DNA from: Oscheius sp. JU75
Lineage: Eukaryota > Nematoda > Chromadorea > Rhabditida > Rhabditidae
Length of the DNA: 64,000 bases
Direction of reading: 5' to 3'
Assembly (NCBI GenBank): GCA_037178855.1
Contig: JASJZC010000005.1
Coordinates: 8,122,001 to 8,186,000 of the forward strand
Position numbers and translations under genes: made by a program. Below the pieces are notes generated by a model that was not told the origin of the DNA, searched no databases, and saw only the letters and a list, made by a program, of their open reading frames with translations. The stretch's first letter is position 1, and each line of letters opens with the position of its first letter. Positions 12,401 through 25,735 of the stretch are shown here, in pieces.

Positions 12401-15400
12401 GGAAAGGCCAAAGGAATTTGACAAAAACTGGCAATTGTTGTTAACTGGTGGACGGTGGAGAGTTGTGACCACTGACAAGACAGAATTATTTGGCAGGTCA
12501 ATGAAAGAGTCTAACAGAGTAACTGACCTACATCATGCTATTTAATATGAAAAACGTTTTTAGAATTTCTTATGCAAAATTGTAGCCGCAAGACAAATGA
12601 GTCTGAGATGTTATATACCACAATTTCGGCGAAGGCCAAGCAGGTAACAGATGACTATGGACAAGAAACCACTGTGTCTCCTTGACCAACGGTAAAGGGT
12701 CTTCTCCTACTGACAAGAGAACAAAAGACTGGACAATCGGAAGACTACACAGAACAAATAGGCTCAAGAGATCGCAGCTGGAGGTGAGTGACAGTGACAA
12801 GGTCACTCTTCACGTAAGGGGAACTTACCCTTGAGGGTGTTGTAAGCCCCGGATTTGTACTTTTCATACAACTTGGTAAGACGCTGGTTATGTGACTCGT
12901 AGAGCATCAGATTCTCCTCGGACAAAATCAGTTCGTCGTTGATTTCCTTCAGGCGGCTCTCGTCGGCTGTCTCTTGTTCTTGTCGGAGACGTCGCAGTTC
13001 GGCCGAATAGTGGATTATAAAGGATCTGAAGACAAATTTATGTATACGACAGTAGGAAAAACCCACTTGAATCCTCTCGCCAATGCATCGATGACGGCAT
13101 CGATGCGCTTCGACTGCTGGCCACCCGTAGGTGCCATCTGTATGGTGGCTGCCAAACTCTGAAAATTGCCCTTTCAATAACAGTTTCAAAGTTCCCTCTT
13201 TGAAAGAAAACATCTTCTCATAGATCATATGGCTCATTATCCTTCAGCCCCTACAGACAATCTGACCCTGACCGGAAAATGCAACTGTCCATGGGAGACA
13301 GAGCGGACTCAATGGGCAGGGGAGCCAATTGTCCTGAGCGGCACATTAAAGCGGAATGAATGACAGAAACGGTATTGATCAACAAGGTTTTTCGTGTAGG
13401 AAGAGAGCAAAAGTGGATAGTTGGGCTTGAAAAGAAGCGGTCAAGCTGCTTGTATACGCTATGAAGAGCAAACAGAAAGTCCAGACAAATGTTGAACAGG
13501 TGGATTAAGCAGCCTAAAACACAAAAACAATGTAGCGGCGGAAAGTGGCAGAGCGAGGACGATAAGGGCGTTAACTTGGCTTCATTAAAATAAGAAAGAG
13601 ACCGGACGAGTTCCTGCAATCGCGTAACGGGAGATGGTAGTGTGCAATAAGGCTATCAAAGAATTATTGTGAAGATAAAATTAAATTTTCTTTATTGAAC
13701 GCAAATCTGAGACATCTTGATCGTTCAAGCCTCTGGCAATTAGAAGGCACACTTTTTTATGCGCCACGTTCAGTTTTCCAGTAGAAGAATATCGCGAAAA
13801 GGAACTGATCGACAAAACTATTTTTGGTAGGGTAGAATTTGCCTGTAACCTTTGAAGTTACATGATTGGCCTTAAACAGTTCAGAAACTTCGAATATGAA
13901 ATATCAAAATGCAAATTTGCTTAGAAATCGTCATTTCTGGAGTCTCACTAAAAGCTCCTAGTGACACAGAGAAGTGACAAAAAGTGTTACGGAACACGTC
14001 CTATTGCCACACCTCTGCACAGTGTGTGGCAGTGCGGCGGCGGCAATGTTACGAGCGAGTGTTATGAGATTCGAGAGCGATCGGACTGATGGGGAATGGG
14101 GAAGACAACCAGTTGTCTATGGCATATAAAGATGAGGGAGATATCAAACTAATGGACAGTTTGGTCAGAATAGAGACTGAACGAACAGTAGCGAAATCAG
14201 ATCACTTAAACCCATTAGTCTCGAGGAGGAAAAGGAGGTGAGCGGAGAGGATGCTGTTTTCCGGAGGCCGAGACGACTGTCTCCGATAGAGTCTAACCGA
14301 TCCGGTTTGTCTGTCTTTTGCCGGTGGCGGAAAGAGCGGGCGAGTGACCGACAGAGTGACGAAAATCTCCGCGAATCTGTGGAAACAATGACCACCAAAG
14401 GAATGAATATGAATAGGAGCCCCTTATATGATTCAGACCGAAAACATTGCCGCGATGGTCTGTATGAGAAAGGGCAATCGTACTAGGGCCTGTGGGAACT
14501 GGAAAGAGAACTGACAAGAGGCACTCTTTCGCGCGCCATGGACCGTAAGAAGACTGCCAAGCGTTGTCTAAGAGGAGATTAGCCGCGGCTATGCCACAGG
14601 GCAACGGCCGGGCTAACCTGTCTCAATTCCAAGCCAAGCATAAGTACCGCCGAAATTTTGCGCGCGACATGGCAGTTTTTGACAAAGCTACGGCTAATAA
14701 AGGGGAGATCGGAAACAATAGGGAAATTGGAAGGATAAAGGAAGCAACCTACCAAAAAGTGATTTTTTAATTTTTTTAGATTGCAGCCGGGAAAAAGTTC
14801 TAGTTCAAAAACAAGAAACTATGACAATACTACAAAAGTATTAGAAAACAGCTGTTTCACTTCTCGTCTCCTAAAGAGAGACAGGGTCACGAGTACACAA
14901 CCTGTTGAACAGATCATCGATAGAGAGAGATGGTGTTGGTTTCGCTTCACCGAACAAGGAAACAAGAAGGTACTCAGCTCGGTTACAACTGAATAAGGTG
15001 GAGGGAAGAAAAGTGAAAAGAAGGGAGTTGAAGAAAAGAGCGATGGACCGAAAGAAATACGAGCTTCAAGGACCATAAACGACGCGATGGTCACGCTGTT
15101 TATGAAAAGAACAGCATCTGCTAGCCAACAAGCTTCCAGGGACTACTGTGGAAATGCTGCAAAAGATTGGTATTTTGGGTACAAAACATCAGTGGAGCTA
15201 TATAAAAGCTGTAGTGGGATCCAATACGAAAAAACGGAATTGATAAGAAGCGGCTGGAGCAAAAGTTGATCGGGTCAGCTAAGAGATAAACTTCGGCGCA
15301 CACTCATGAGGTCAATGATGCTCTTGCTGTCGATCGATATTCATCAAAGCAAATAGGCAGGGAGCCCAAAAAGGTGGGGACGCATCGGAGAGGGTGGGAG

Positions 15401-18400
15401 CAATAAGGCGCACAGGTAATTAGCATACACCTGGCACCTGTCTCAAAAATAGAGAGATGAAGGTCACCCTTCCTGCCTAATTTAAAACCTTCAACACAAG
15501 ATTCAGCACAATTAGTTTCGGCAAACAATGTCGCGTGTGTGCTGATTTGTTTGCTTAAAAGTGACCGGAACAAGGTTTTTGTATTGGGAGCGACGAAGCG
15601 CTAAAGCAGCTTGAACAGTCCCAGTCACAGGCGTCTTCAAGGAGTGTTCCGAGGAAGACTTCCTGTTTATTTAGGTCCTGACGTGGAGCTGTTTTCGCGT
15701 GGGATCAAAATGTGAATAAGCATTTGAGAAAGATGGCCCAGGATGAATATTCTGGAATGATATGAACCAACAAATTTACACTCGTATCATCTAATGAACA
15801 TATGGACATGATTCGGTCTCTCCCGCACCATCTTTTGAACGTTTCTAGGTTGTACTTACAATCGGCGGCGCATTTCTGGTAAACTTGAGCATTATTCAAG
15901 CCATCAAAAACCCATGGAGTGGTTTCGGAATGCATAAACAGCACAGAAAATATAAACATAATCGGAAATGTACTTTTATCGTCAGATCGACAGAGTCATG
16001 TTATGTGAATAATACTGAAGAGCGTCGGAGCGCTGACTCGCATGATCAGTGTGAAGAAAACTACTATTTGATTTGAAAATGCCTTAAACTTCGAAGGAGT
16101 TCGAAAAGTACAAGGCCTTTTGGTATTTTGGTTGTATAGGCATTTGTGCCGTAGGTCCGAACACACTGCTCTAGAGCGAAATCTTGAGAGGCACTGCGCA
16201 TAATTCATATGACGGAGGTAAACATGAAAGACACCCTCCAGGCTTGACTGTTTGCGCAACTGGCCTTCCAAGCCAACAGGGCGAAAACGCTACTATCACG
16301 CGCGGCGGAGCGGCGACTCTCTGGACTCACCTGTGAACGTTGTCGAGTGTTCATGAGGGTGCCGTAGTCACTGCTGTTGCTGCTATAGTCGCCTCCTTGG
16401 CTCGTGTTGTCCACAAAGAAACCACTACTTTTTCGGAATTCGCGCGCCTGACGCGGTTCCATTGTGGCGAAACGTCTGAAAAACAGTTATGTTATGGGGT
16501 GAAGCAGGGTGTGGCTACTAATAGTTCGTATTCTGTGATTTGCTTGGGCAAAGATACCGCATTTTTTCAACAACGATCGTTCAAACTGACCGTTCCGGGG
16601 CAGAAGCTGCTGACAGTGTGGCATATCCTGTCTGTCCATAATGTCCCATCGTGTTCCAAGCGGACGATGAAGCATAGGTGGCCCCAAAATTCTTCGGCAG
16701 AGTATAATCTGCCCTATACCTCTGGGAACTGATCATCGTGACCGTTGAGTCACTATCTGTGGACTTTTTGCTCTAAACTTCATGATCCAGAAAGTGATAG
16801 ATACTCAAACACCTGTAGGGAAGAGCTGGTCTCCGAGGTAGGGATGCCTTCAACGTCGTACGGTTGAAGCTGAAAATCGATAAATTGACAAAAAAATATG
16901 AAGAGGGGATCGTTCACACGGCCCGACTGGAATAGACAATGAGAAAGGACGCCAGGTTACGAGCACCGTCCGTGATGACTAAGCCCGACTTCCTAGCTCC
17001 AACTTTATCACAAAGAATGTTTGAAGAACCTCTTGGGTTCAAGATAAGCGTCTGATAGTAGCCACCCACCTGAGCCATAACAGTGTTCGCAAATGTAATA
17101 AGGACTAGTGTTATGGGCTGTTGCGAAAATAGTGGCTCGTAAGTTGGGAGAAGATGAACAAGATACTGATGAATGTGACCAACTAGTAGCCTTGTGACTG
17201 TTTCAATTAGAAGAATAATTGCAGGAAATTAAAAAACCATCATGAGGGGACGCAAACAGATGATTTTCTTCTCTTGTGTGACGAGCATTTCACAGTTAGT
17301 TACTAGCTGTATAGGACTTGTATCCCATTAGCCCCTGATTATTGGAAAAACATTTTATGGATTGAGAAAGCTTTCACGTTTCACTTTAGCACAAAAGGTC
17401 GTTCACAATAGTCAGATGGACGCATTCTTCTAAGTTTATATGGTTTGCATGTTCTGTTACAATGAGCTGTCCTCATTGACAGAAGAGGAACTCCATGAAT
17501 AGGAACTCCTGCACGCCTGTCACATTTTCAGCTTCAAACATGGATATTTTCACAAACGGGAGCTTCTCACAAAACTAGGTAAGTAATCAAAGTTGAAAAG
17601 CAATCGAAGGACACTTCAAAATGTCCAACCCGCCGAAATCACACAGTACTTACCTTCCTGTTATTTTCGTCATAGGCTCTGATGATCTCATCAAAATTAA
17701 AGTTGCGTAGTTGTCGTCTTGAACGCGACATGGTTTAAAGACCCGTATTGCGTCTCTATGGCAAAAAGAGAAAGACAGAGAATGAGAGGCGTGGGAACGG
17801 CTAGGACCAAGAGAGCGGGCCTCGAGATGAATCAACGGACAATAAAAGACAGAAGACGGTTCGATATTTCTATGAGACTGATATGAAAGAAAAAAGAGTA
17901 AAGTGAAGACGGGAAAGTGGCGGGTATATTGTTTTGACATGTTTTTCTGATAACATTGGGCTTTAAACAAACACTTACCCAGGCGACACGGGAGAGTCTA
18001 TCTGATTGAAGTGGTCGGTAGGCTAGGGGAGCCACTGGTTGCTGAGCGATGCGTCTCTGTCGAACCTTATTGGCCTAAAAATGAGTTTTTGTCAGTCTCC
18101 GTTGACAAAACTTTATGTTTCGTCTCCTCTCTCTTTCTCGGCAAAGTAACAACGGCCCTCACTTGCTGGCAGCCCAATGACGGATGATTCCAGTTGATAG
18201 AGTCTAAAACTTTTTTATGGTATGTTGGATAATTTAATGGTACAGAAATCAATCGAGGCCCCTATTCAGTTATCTGCTATTTCAATCGGTTTGTCTTTTC
18301 GACACTGGAAAATCGAAAAGGGTTCGGGTAGGTTTCCTAGGAGCGGCAAACTTTTTATGTGAAGGATATCTCCGAAATGTGCTAAGACAGCTAAAGAAGC

Positions 18401-19006
18401 GAAGATAAGGGTGTTTTGGATTAATGGCTTAGGGATTTTCAGAGACATTTTTAAAACGTTCAGTTACCAAACACGGTTCACAAAGTCGTAAAGAGCAAGC
18501 TGGTCTTGAGGAAATACAGATCAGCTTCAATCTACCATACTTGGCGTCTTATGTTGCTCTTTGTAATCATCAATCAAAAGATGGCTAGCCAAAACATTGA
18601 AATGTTAACCGGTAGCTAGAGAATTTGAACATCAAAATGGGACACGCTTCTTAATTCTTAAGACCAAGTCTTCTTTAAAGAAAGCTCTGCAACTTCCGCT
18701 GGGGAAAATGAGGCTAAGGCGAGAATTACGCCTGTGTGTGCCGCAAAAGTGAAGAAGAAAAGGAAAGCAGGTCGTCTGTGACAAAGACCACTGGACCTTT
18801 CAACCCTAATTGGACTTTAGAAACCCATACCTCCTCCACTGAGATTCCGATCTCTGAAAGTTTTGGCGTCAATGAAAGCGACCCCAGTCGGATTGGAGCT
18901 GATGATGTTCAGACGCTCAGCACTGAAAAGGGGCATTTGAGACGCATAAAGACAGGTGCGGAGTCATAAAAAAAAAAACTTACGGTTTGGCTCTGAGAGA
19001 AAACAT
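9428..19006 (-). CDS. RIPOR/FAM65-like Rho-interacting polarity regulator
   Basis: RIPOR proteins bind Rho GTPases and affect cell polarity and adhesion. I recognise the C2-like region ([20 protein letters not shown], then [13 protein letters not shown]), the preceding helical segment ([16 protein letters not shown], then coiled coil to about YEKYKSG) and a C-terminal armadillo-like end ([29 protein letters not shown]). In-phase exons extend upstream: 18984-19006 (MFSLRAKP), 18831-18922, 18163-18203, 17979-18074, 16813-16869, 16591-16721, 16331-16475, 13067-13158, 12829-13025, 12115-12243, 11908-12078, about 11725-11866 and others down to the stop at 9428-9430. The product is roughly 1,050-1,100 residues. 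A second start exon (17654-17731) can replace the first four. The intron 13159-16330 is 3.2 kb and holds nothing I can support. Confidence 0.82.
17654..17731 (-). CDS. Alternative first exon of the RIPOR-like gene
   Basis: A 78-nt exon starts with ATG in the context TAA-ACC-ATG, so its frame is closed just upstream and this must be a start. It encodes [20 protein letters not shown] and six more residues, and ends at a GTAAGT donor in phase 0. It joins in frame to the exon at 16813-16869, exactly as does the exon at 17979-18074 of the longer form. An acceptor-like CCATAG lies 27 nt upstream of the ATG. The result would be a shorter isoform with a different, basic N-terminus. Confidence 0.6.
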
Positions 19007-20125
19007 TTTGAGTCTGTGGGGATGATGAGGGGATAGCGGATAGCTCTGTAATTATCGCTCGCGGTTGCGGATAATTTCCGGCTCACAATGTGATGGTGGG
19101 AAGGGTCATCAACTGGGAGAGAAGAGTTGTTGCCAAACTTTGTACAACACTAACAACTATCCCGACCACAGGAACCGGGAAACATTAGCATTTCAAAGGC
19201 TGGAATTTGTCATTCGGCGCCTAGTTTATCGGATGCTATCAGCAGGCTGCGAGAGCGAAAATGTGTGGAGGTAGTCGGCAGAGCCATAGGTGAAGGTTAC
19301 AAGAGAGGACACATAGCGGTAAACGAGGTTATATGGCAGATAAGGGCAAAGACGAAAGGACGGACACGACTCATAAAGCATTATGATTGCAGGTCATAGA
19401 CGCTGGACCACCTTGGAGGCGAACACATAAACATTGAGAGGCGCGTAACTGTGGGACTCGGCTGGCAGCAGTGCAGCCTAGAATAATCGAGGGTAATGTG
19501 ACAAGAATCTTATGGCATAGCGCTGAATTTTTATTGGGACGTCTGCGAAGTGGGGAAGCTTTGAGATCAGCTTGGAAAAAATCAATCTATCTTATCTCAA
19601 GTAAGCCGATTTTATAGGAATTCAAAAGTATCCTTAGTTCACAGATGATGTTGTAAACGTTTTTCGAGTTTATGGACTTAGCCCAGTCTCCTAGGCTGAT
19701 GGGGTTTCTCGGAAGCACAATTTAATAACTTAAAGGCCTTCTTCTGGTATTAGTTGAAAACTTATCGATTGAAAAGTCTTCTTTATCATAATAACAACTG
19801 ACTCGGAGACCTTGATACGGAAATAATTGTAAAAGAGAGCGGTGGTGTGAACATAAGTTTTGTTTTTAAGCAAGCAGTATAACGCAAAACACTTACCATC
19901 TTTTGGTATACATTTCAAGTACACTTCAAAATAGGAAGGTAACGAAAATACGGATCACACCAAACAGGGTTAACGACTGTCCTGCCAAGTACCCGTCGGT
20001 GAAAAACTCCATAAAAAGTGGAAGTGGCTGTGCGCTAAGAAATCGAAATCAAGCAAGCTCATTCACAACCGCACAAAAAACGATTGCAGCAGAACCAGTT
20101 CACAAACGAGAAAGAAGAGATTATT

Positions 20126-20162
<37 letters not shown>

Positions 20163-22584
20163 AGGTTTGGAGATGGACAGGGCGGTGGTCGGTCAATGAC
20201 ATACCGATAAAGATCGTTTCCCCGATGGTCGACCCATTACCAAACTGTTTGTCTCCCTACTTCACAGGTTCGCGCAGCTTATGAACCTGATTATTTGATC
20301 AAGTTCTTTAACCTATTAGCTAGAATTCAAAAGTTCATAGTTTGCGGAAAAACTTGGATGGGTGGAAGTCTCTCAGTAACCAAGGACATCTTAGCACCCT
20401 TTGTGTCCATTTCAATGTCACAACTTTTTCGGCCGGAAAAAAGAAGAGCGGAGGCTAATTTTGCCCTTTGTTGGACACTTCAAGAAGTAAAATATAGGTT
20501 ACCTGTGACATCTTCGTTTCTGTTGGCGGATCATGTTGTCGGATAAGTCGAGGCTGAAAGAAAAAATACTATCTGAGAAGGGAAGGATATAGGCCGGGCT
20601 CAAAGCAGCCAGCCGGCCTAGAAATCGGTGGCTGGCGATTTTGCGCAATTCAAACAATGCAGCTTGCTCCCACTCTGACTCTCGCTATAATGAAAAACAC
20701 TGTCTGCGTTGACCAAATAGAACATTTGTGGACGGTCATTCTTGTTCATTACATATTAGCTAGCTTTTATTTTATTTATTCCTACATCGTGTACTGGATT
20801 TCAGCCTAATTAGTACCCATATCTGCGCGCTCGCACCTGTACTATCTGTACAGCCGCAATACGTAGGTTTATATAACCGGCGCGTCTTCTTTTGTAAATA
20901 GGAAGCTGTCCGAGGCATGTGAGCAAAAGATGTTCAAGTATTGCCTCCTGTCTCGAACAGAAACTGTTCGGATGGTAATCAGAAGGTTATTCAAAACTTT
21001 AATGCAAACCCACGAAACATGTACAAGCTGCAGCCCACAAATCGCACATTCAAATGGAAACATGTGAACTTGACTGCTTCCATTTTGCTTTTTTCAGTCT
21101 CAGCAAGACATTCAGAATTGTATTTTTCTTCCAAGTAGCAAAGGTACTCCCAGATTTTCACAAATACTTCAGTTGGTTATTAGACAGGAACAACTTAAAG
21201 ACCGAAAAGAAAAAAGACACAGCTTGCTGAGCGTCTGCTAAAGATCCTCTTGGAGTCTTGCCCAGATCAAGCTCTCGATATTTTTGTTTGCTCGCCTAAT
21301 GATCCAATGATCCAGTCAAGAGATGTGCACCACATTCCGGAAGACCAATCGGGTTAAACTTGGGTGGACTCTTTCATAGTTTGATTCTTGACTCATATAA
21401 GTATTGCAAAACGAAGAGGACAAGAAACCAAGTCGGTTTACCTGGTAGTTGTGAGCAGAAGTGGCCCATCCTGAGTGTTGAGTAAATAGATGGGCTTCCA
21501 GGGCATTTCGTATTTTGGAACAGAGAGACGACTGAGAGGATGAGACGGACAAACTCAAAAGAAACGCATATTCAAAGGCACAAAGGAACGTTCTGTTTGT
21601 CGGTTTGCTGTGTATTGCTCACAGCTAGCCTCGAAGTTATCGCAATATCGCCCGAGAATCGCGGGAACAAATATGGCAAGTGACAGATGGCAAACAGTTT
21701 TGCTGGAAACGCAGTACTGAGTAAGAGAAGAACGTCTTTGGTTCTAGAAGTTACTAAAAAAACTGGCTCTCAAAACCCCGAACTCTGTTATGGTCCACTA
21801 ATGAGCACCAAGGAGGAGAGCTGTCATACTTTGTTCGGCCTCCCTCTGAAACTATTAAGCTGGTTTTTAAACTTTTATTTATATATGTTTTGATGTTTGA
21901 CTGGCTACTCCAACAATAGCTCAAAATGTTATCAGTATCCATCAAACAATAGTTCGCTCTCTTGAACGGCAGTTCGTCTCCCGATTGACGTGAAGCAGTG
22001 TGACAGTTTTACTCTCGTTTATTGTCTCTATTTTCCGAGACGGGTTTGGTTCCTGTTCAGCTCGGTGATCTGGCTGTTCGGAAACTCGGAAGTCTAAAAA
22101 AGAGCAAAGAAGTGGTTGTAAACATTGGACGGAATCAATCGAGTGATGTCAACGGAAATGGCATTCAGTAAAGAGACAATATAAGAAAACCTTGCAGCGA
22201 CAACCGCCTGACTCATACAGTGTGATTTTTTGATACTTATTTGCTCTTAATAAGTTTTCTGGGCAAAGAACAGCCTTCCTTAAACATGTGCAAGACTATC
22301 ATTTTTCTTGAGCCCCGGAACCAAAGAGAGAATACTAAATGCTGGCTGGTTGTCAAGAGTAGGAAGTTGACAAAGTGTATACACATGAGTTGCTTAGAAG
22401 CTGGCTCAATAAATTTTTGGTTTTCTGCACCAATCTACGACCGGAACAAATTGCAAGAATTTATCTCTATTAACCCCACATCACTTCCTGAACCTTAGTA
22501 ACAGTCTTATTCATCACCTTCGCCTTGATGTCAGTTTTGCATCAATTATTCAAGCTTTGGCTTTATATAAAACTGATTTCTTGG
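19007..22584. other. Long intergenic stretch with a GA repeat
   Basis: About 3.6 kb between the divergent RIPOR-like and first UNC-93-like genes. I see no gene with both good coding character and splice support. A (GA)n tract lies near 20128-20160. It presumably contains the regulatory regions of both neighbours. Confidence 0.45.
20128..20160 (+). repeat. GA dinucleotide microsatellite
   Basis: An uninterrupted run of about 16 GA units, in the gap between the RIPOR-like gene and the first UNC-93-like gene. Confidence 0.9.
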
Positions 22585-25321
22585 ATGTTTAGTGAGGTGT
22601 CGAACTTCACGGTGATCATCGGCATTTACGCGCTCGCGCGGGATGTGTTACACTTGATCGTGCGTCACTTAGCCGCCATATATGAAGGCATGAAGCAGGT
22701 AACTTTCTGCTTCCTTTCGATTGTTTTTTGAAGAAGGTCTATGATTTTTCAGTTATTTTGTCGGTTGAAGTATTACAGTAGCCCTACCGTCCCACAAACA
22801 CAACCTTGAATCCTGTGAACTGTTCCTACATAAACCGTTCCTTCTACCCACGTGTCAACATATGTGGTCCTTCTTTTCTCTACCGTAGTTCATAAATGGT
22901 CAGAAAGACCTCTGCTGTCCACATCACCGCCTATAAATTATGGCATTTACAACCACGACTGAAGAATGAAACGCGTCGGCCAATAAAGTCCAGCCGCGCT
23001 TCTCCCCTATTCAGTCAGTTCGGTGTCCAGTCCCTTATGTACACGTCTCCATTTCTTTCCTCTTTCGTCGTTTCGGCATTTTTTTGTATTCCAGGCTATG
23101 CAGCTGACCCCTCGTCGCCATGAACTCATCTCTTGTCTCTTGCTGGGAATTGCAACTTTGTTCATGTACCTGGCCTACCACACTCAGGCCTTCATTACTG
23201 AGGCTGTGGTAAAATCCAAGCATGAGAGAAATTCGACGATTGATGAGTTTGCTGGATACAAAGGGTTGGTTTCCAACAGAATTGTAGTCTCATTTGCTGT
23301 AGGCAATACACATCAAATGGTTTTCCCAATTTGGGAAAGTGGCCTTAGACAATATTTTATTCAAATTGATAACTTTTTAAGGTTAAGGTTAAGGGAAAGT
23401 GGATAAGTGAAATTGTTGACTGTGACAAGCTGTAGGATATCAATGAAATCCAACGGTCGCAAACAAGACTAAAAATAGAAGTTAAGCCGTTATCCTAGAC
23501 ACGTTAACCGGTTTCTCTCGTCAGTTGATCTTTAAAGATTTTTCCATTTGTCATTTGGAAGTTTTTCGATTCACCAAAGCAGTTCATCGAAACGAGGGGT
23601 AGCTTTTTTGGTTGTTGTTGCACTTTCAATGAAAGGCAGCGTCGAGTAGGCCACGTGTCGAAGGCACACGGAAGAGTTCCAAGAAAATGAAAAAGTATCA
23701 TAATTTTTCAGTCAAGCTATCCACAATGCTGCCTTTGCGATTGCTTCACTTTTTACGCCTGCCCTCCTCCATTACCTCTCGTCAAAGTGGGTATTGGTCC
23801 TAGCCGGAATCTTCTTCTCGTTCTACCATATTGGATTCCTGATGCCCTTCAACATCTACTACTTCTATGCCACCCAAGTTCTAATGGGTTTGGCCTACTC
23901 CCGTTAGTTTTCTGCTCTCGACCTCATAAAAAATGCTGACCTTTTTCAGTGTACAACAATGGTGAAGGGGCCTATCTGGCCGAACATTCATCTCGCCGAA
24001 CGGCGGAATCAAATGCTGGAATTGAGACGGCTGTTGGTCATACCAGGTCGGAGAGAAATGTCAACTTTTGAAAAATGTTTGAATTGCAGTATGTTGGGAG
24101 GAGGATTATGCATGATCGCGGTCTTTCTCTTCTTCCCACATGTCTCCAATGCTGCCATTAATAAGACCAGTGACTTCAGGGCTTTTGAAGAGTTTGACAT
24201 CAAGGTTTGCATGGCAGGTATTTTCGGACAAAGTAAAGTTTTAAGACCATCTTCGGAACCTTCTTCATCTCTTCAATTGTCGGCATTGTACTCTTTGCTC
24301 TCCTTCCTAATAAGCAGCAGCCTGACAGCATCGCCAACAATTCTCCACGAGTCATTCCTGGAATGAAACAACACTTTAGTGAGCGTGCTCCTTGATACAA
24401 AACGTTTTTTTTTTTTAGAGAATCTGTACCTGGCCATTATCCATACTAACTCTCTTCTCCTTGGAGTCACTTTCATCTATATGGGTCTCATCGTCTCCTT
24501 CATGCTTGGCGTATATCCTACGACGCTGTCATTCACGAGCTCTCTGAAGAATGACCACTACATCGTGGCCATCTACGCCTGTTGTGTCGGAATCGGAGAA
24601 GCTTTGGGAGGACTCTTCCTTCGTCCCGTCATCAAGCGATGCGGAAACTACAAGCTGATCACAACGATGTTCTTCCATATAGTGGTCGTCATTACTCTGC
24701 TGCTTCTAGCGTTTGTGTCTGTTCCTGACAGGGCGACCTTCGCCATCTCTAAGGATGATCATCTGCTCCTGACTCCTAGGCGAGTTATTTTCCGTAATTT
24801 ACCACTGTCTTGTCTGAATGTGCTGGATATACCAAAAGATTCTGTAGCGGATAGCACTTAGCATACGAAACTAGTAACGCTTATATGGTCGGTCTCAAAC
24901 AATCTCGACAAATCTTTAACAATCTTTATAAATTCCAGCCGTTGGATCGCTTCTGTGATCGGAATCCTCATCGGACTTGCTGACTACACTATCACCATGG
25001 CTCGGGCTGTCATCTGCCAGTATGCAATTCCTGAGTCTCGAAGCGAAGTCTTCTCTCTGGCTCGGCTCTACCAGGTAATAGGCTCATTGCCACCAATCCA
25101 AAAATCCCTTTTAGTGCATCTCCTCTTCTATTGTTCTAGCGATTTCTTCGCATTTGACGGTCACATACTGGCTGATCATTCTTCTTATCGGACTCATCGC
25201 TGGAACCGCTACGTTTGTTGTGGTCGAGCGGCGGACAAACGCTGACAGTGGAAAAATCGCTCTGAAAAACGATGAGACCCCGATTGAGGAGGACGTCCGT
25301 GAGGAGTCCAGCGTTGTATAA
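22585..25321 (+). CDS. UNC-93-like major facilitator protein, copy 1
   Basis: Multi-pass membrane protein of the UNC-93 family (PF05978, close in style to MFSD11). Worm UNC-93 regulates a potassium channel, and other members are of unknown transport function. The main start is ATG 23098 (MQLTPRRHELISCLLLG), 3 nt after an ATTCCAG acceptor. Exons continue with EFAGYKG, QAIHNAAFAIASLFTPALL, LYNNGEGAYLAEHSSRRT (the family's conserved YNxGEGxYL block), GLIVSFMLGVYPTTLSFT, GLADYTITMARAVICQYA and a charged C-terminal tail ending at 25319-25321. A distal exon at 22585-22698 (MFSEVSNFTVIIGIYAL and 21 more residues) ends in phase 0 and joins in frame to GCT-ATG at 23095, so a longer form is possible. 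TATATAAA lies about 20 bp upstream of the distal ATG. About 6 kb from a paralogue. Confidence 0.85.
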
Positions 25322-25735
25322 TATCCCCCATATTGCCACCATTTTCTAAGCATCGACAAAGTCCCATTATTGGGCTTAATTGACTAACAAAACCAACTGA
25401 AATCCGGGTATGTGATCATTTTTCTGATCCAATAAATGTGCAATTATGGTTTTTTCTCAAGAACAGGGATTGGGGGGGGGGGGGGGGAAGGAGTAAATCC
25501 TTCTGACGCAGTTTTCCAGTCAACTGACGCAGAAAACGGTTGATAAGGCTTCGAGGCAAACAGTTCTGGGCGATAGTGAGATGAGAGTGTACGGTATCGT
25601 CCAAAAATAGAGATTTGAACAATTAGGAATGGACTGCATCTGGGACAAGGTACAACTGTTATCGATTCTTAGCATTCAGCCATACCTCGCTGTTCAAGTG
25701 TGAGATTCATTCTCTCGATTTTTCAAGATTAGTTA
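25322..25735. other. Gap with a G16 tract
   Basis: The only notable sequence is a run of 16 G at 25472-25487. An AATAAA at about 25430 may serve the upstream UNC-93-like gene. Confidence 0.6.

Noticed and set aside
14191-14378. Candidate RIPOR exon on the minus strand ([17 protein letters not shown])
   Set aside because: Acceptor CCACAG is good but the phase does not fit the flanking exons (RSQ at 16331 and SLAAT at 13158 join directly in phase), and the required frame has a stop.
21340-21360. GGGTTAAACTTGGG as a possible spliced-leader RNA gene
   Set aside because: Only a partial, rearranged resemblance to SL1; no Sm site or donor follows.
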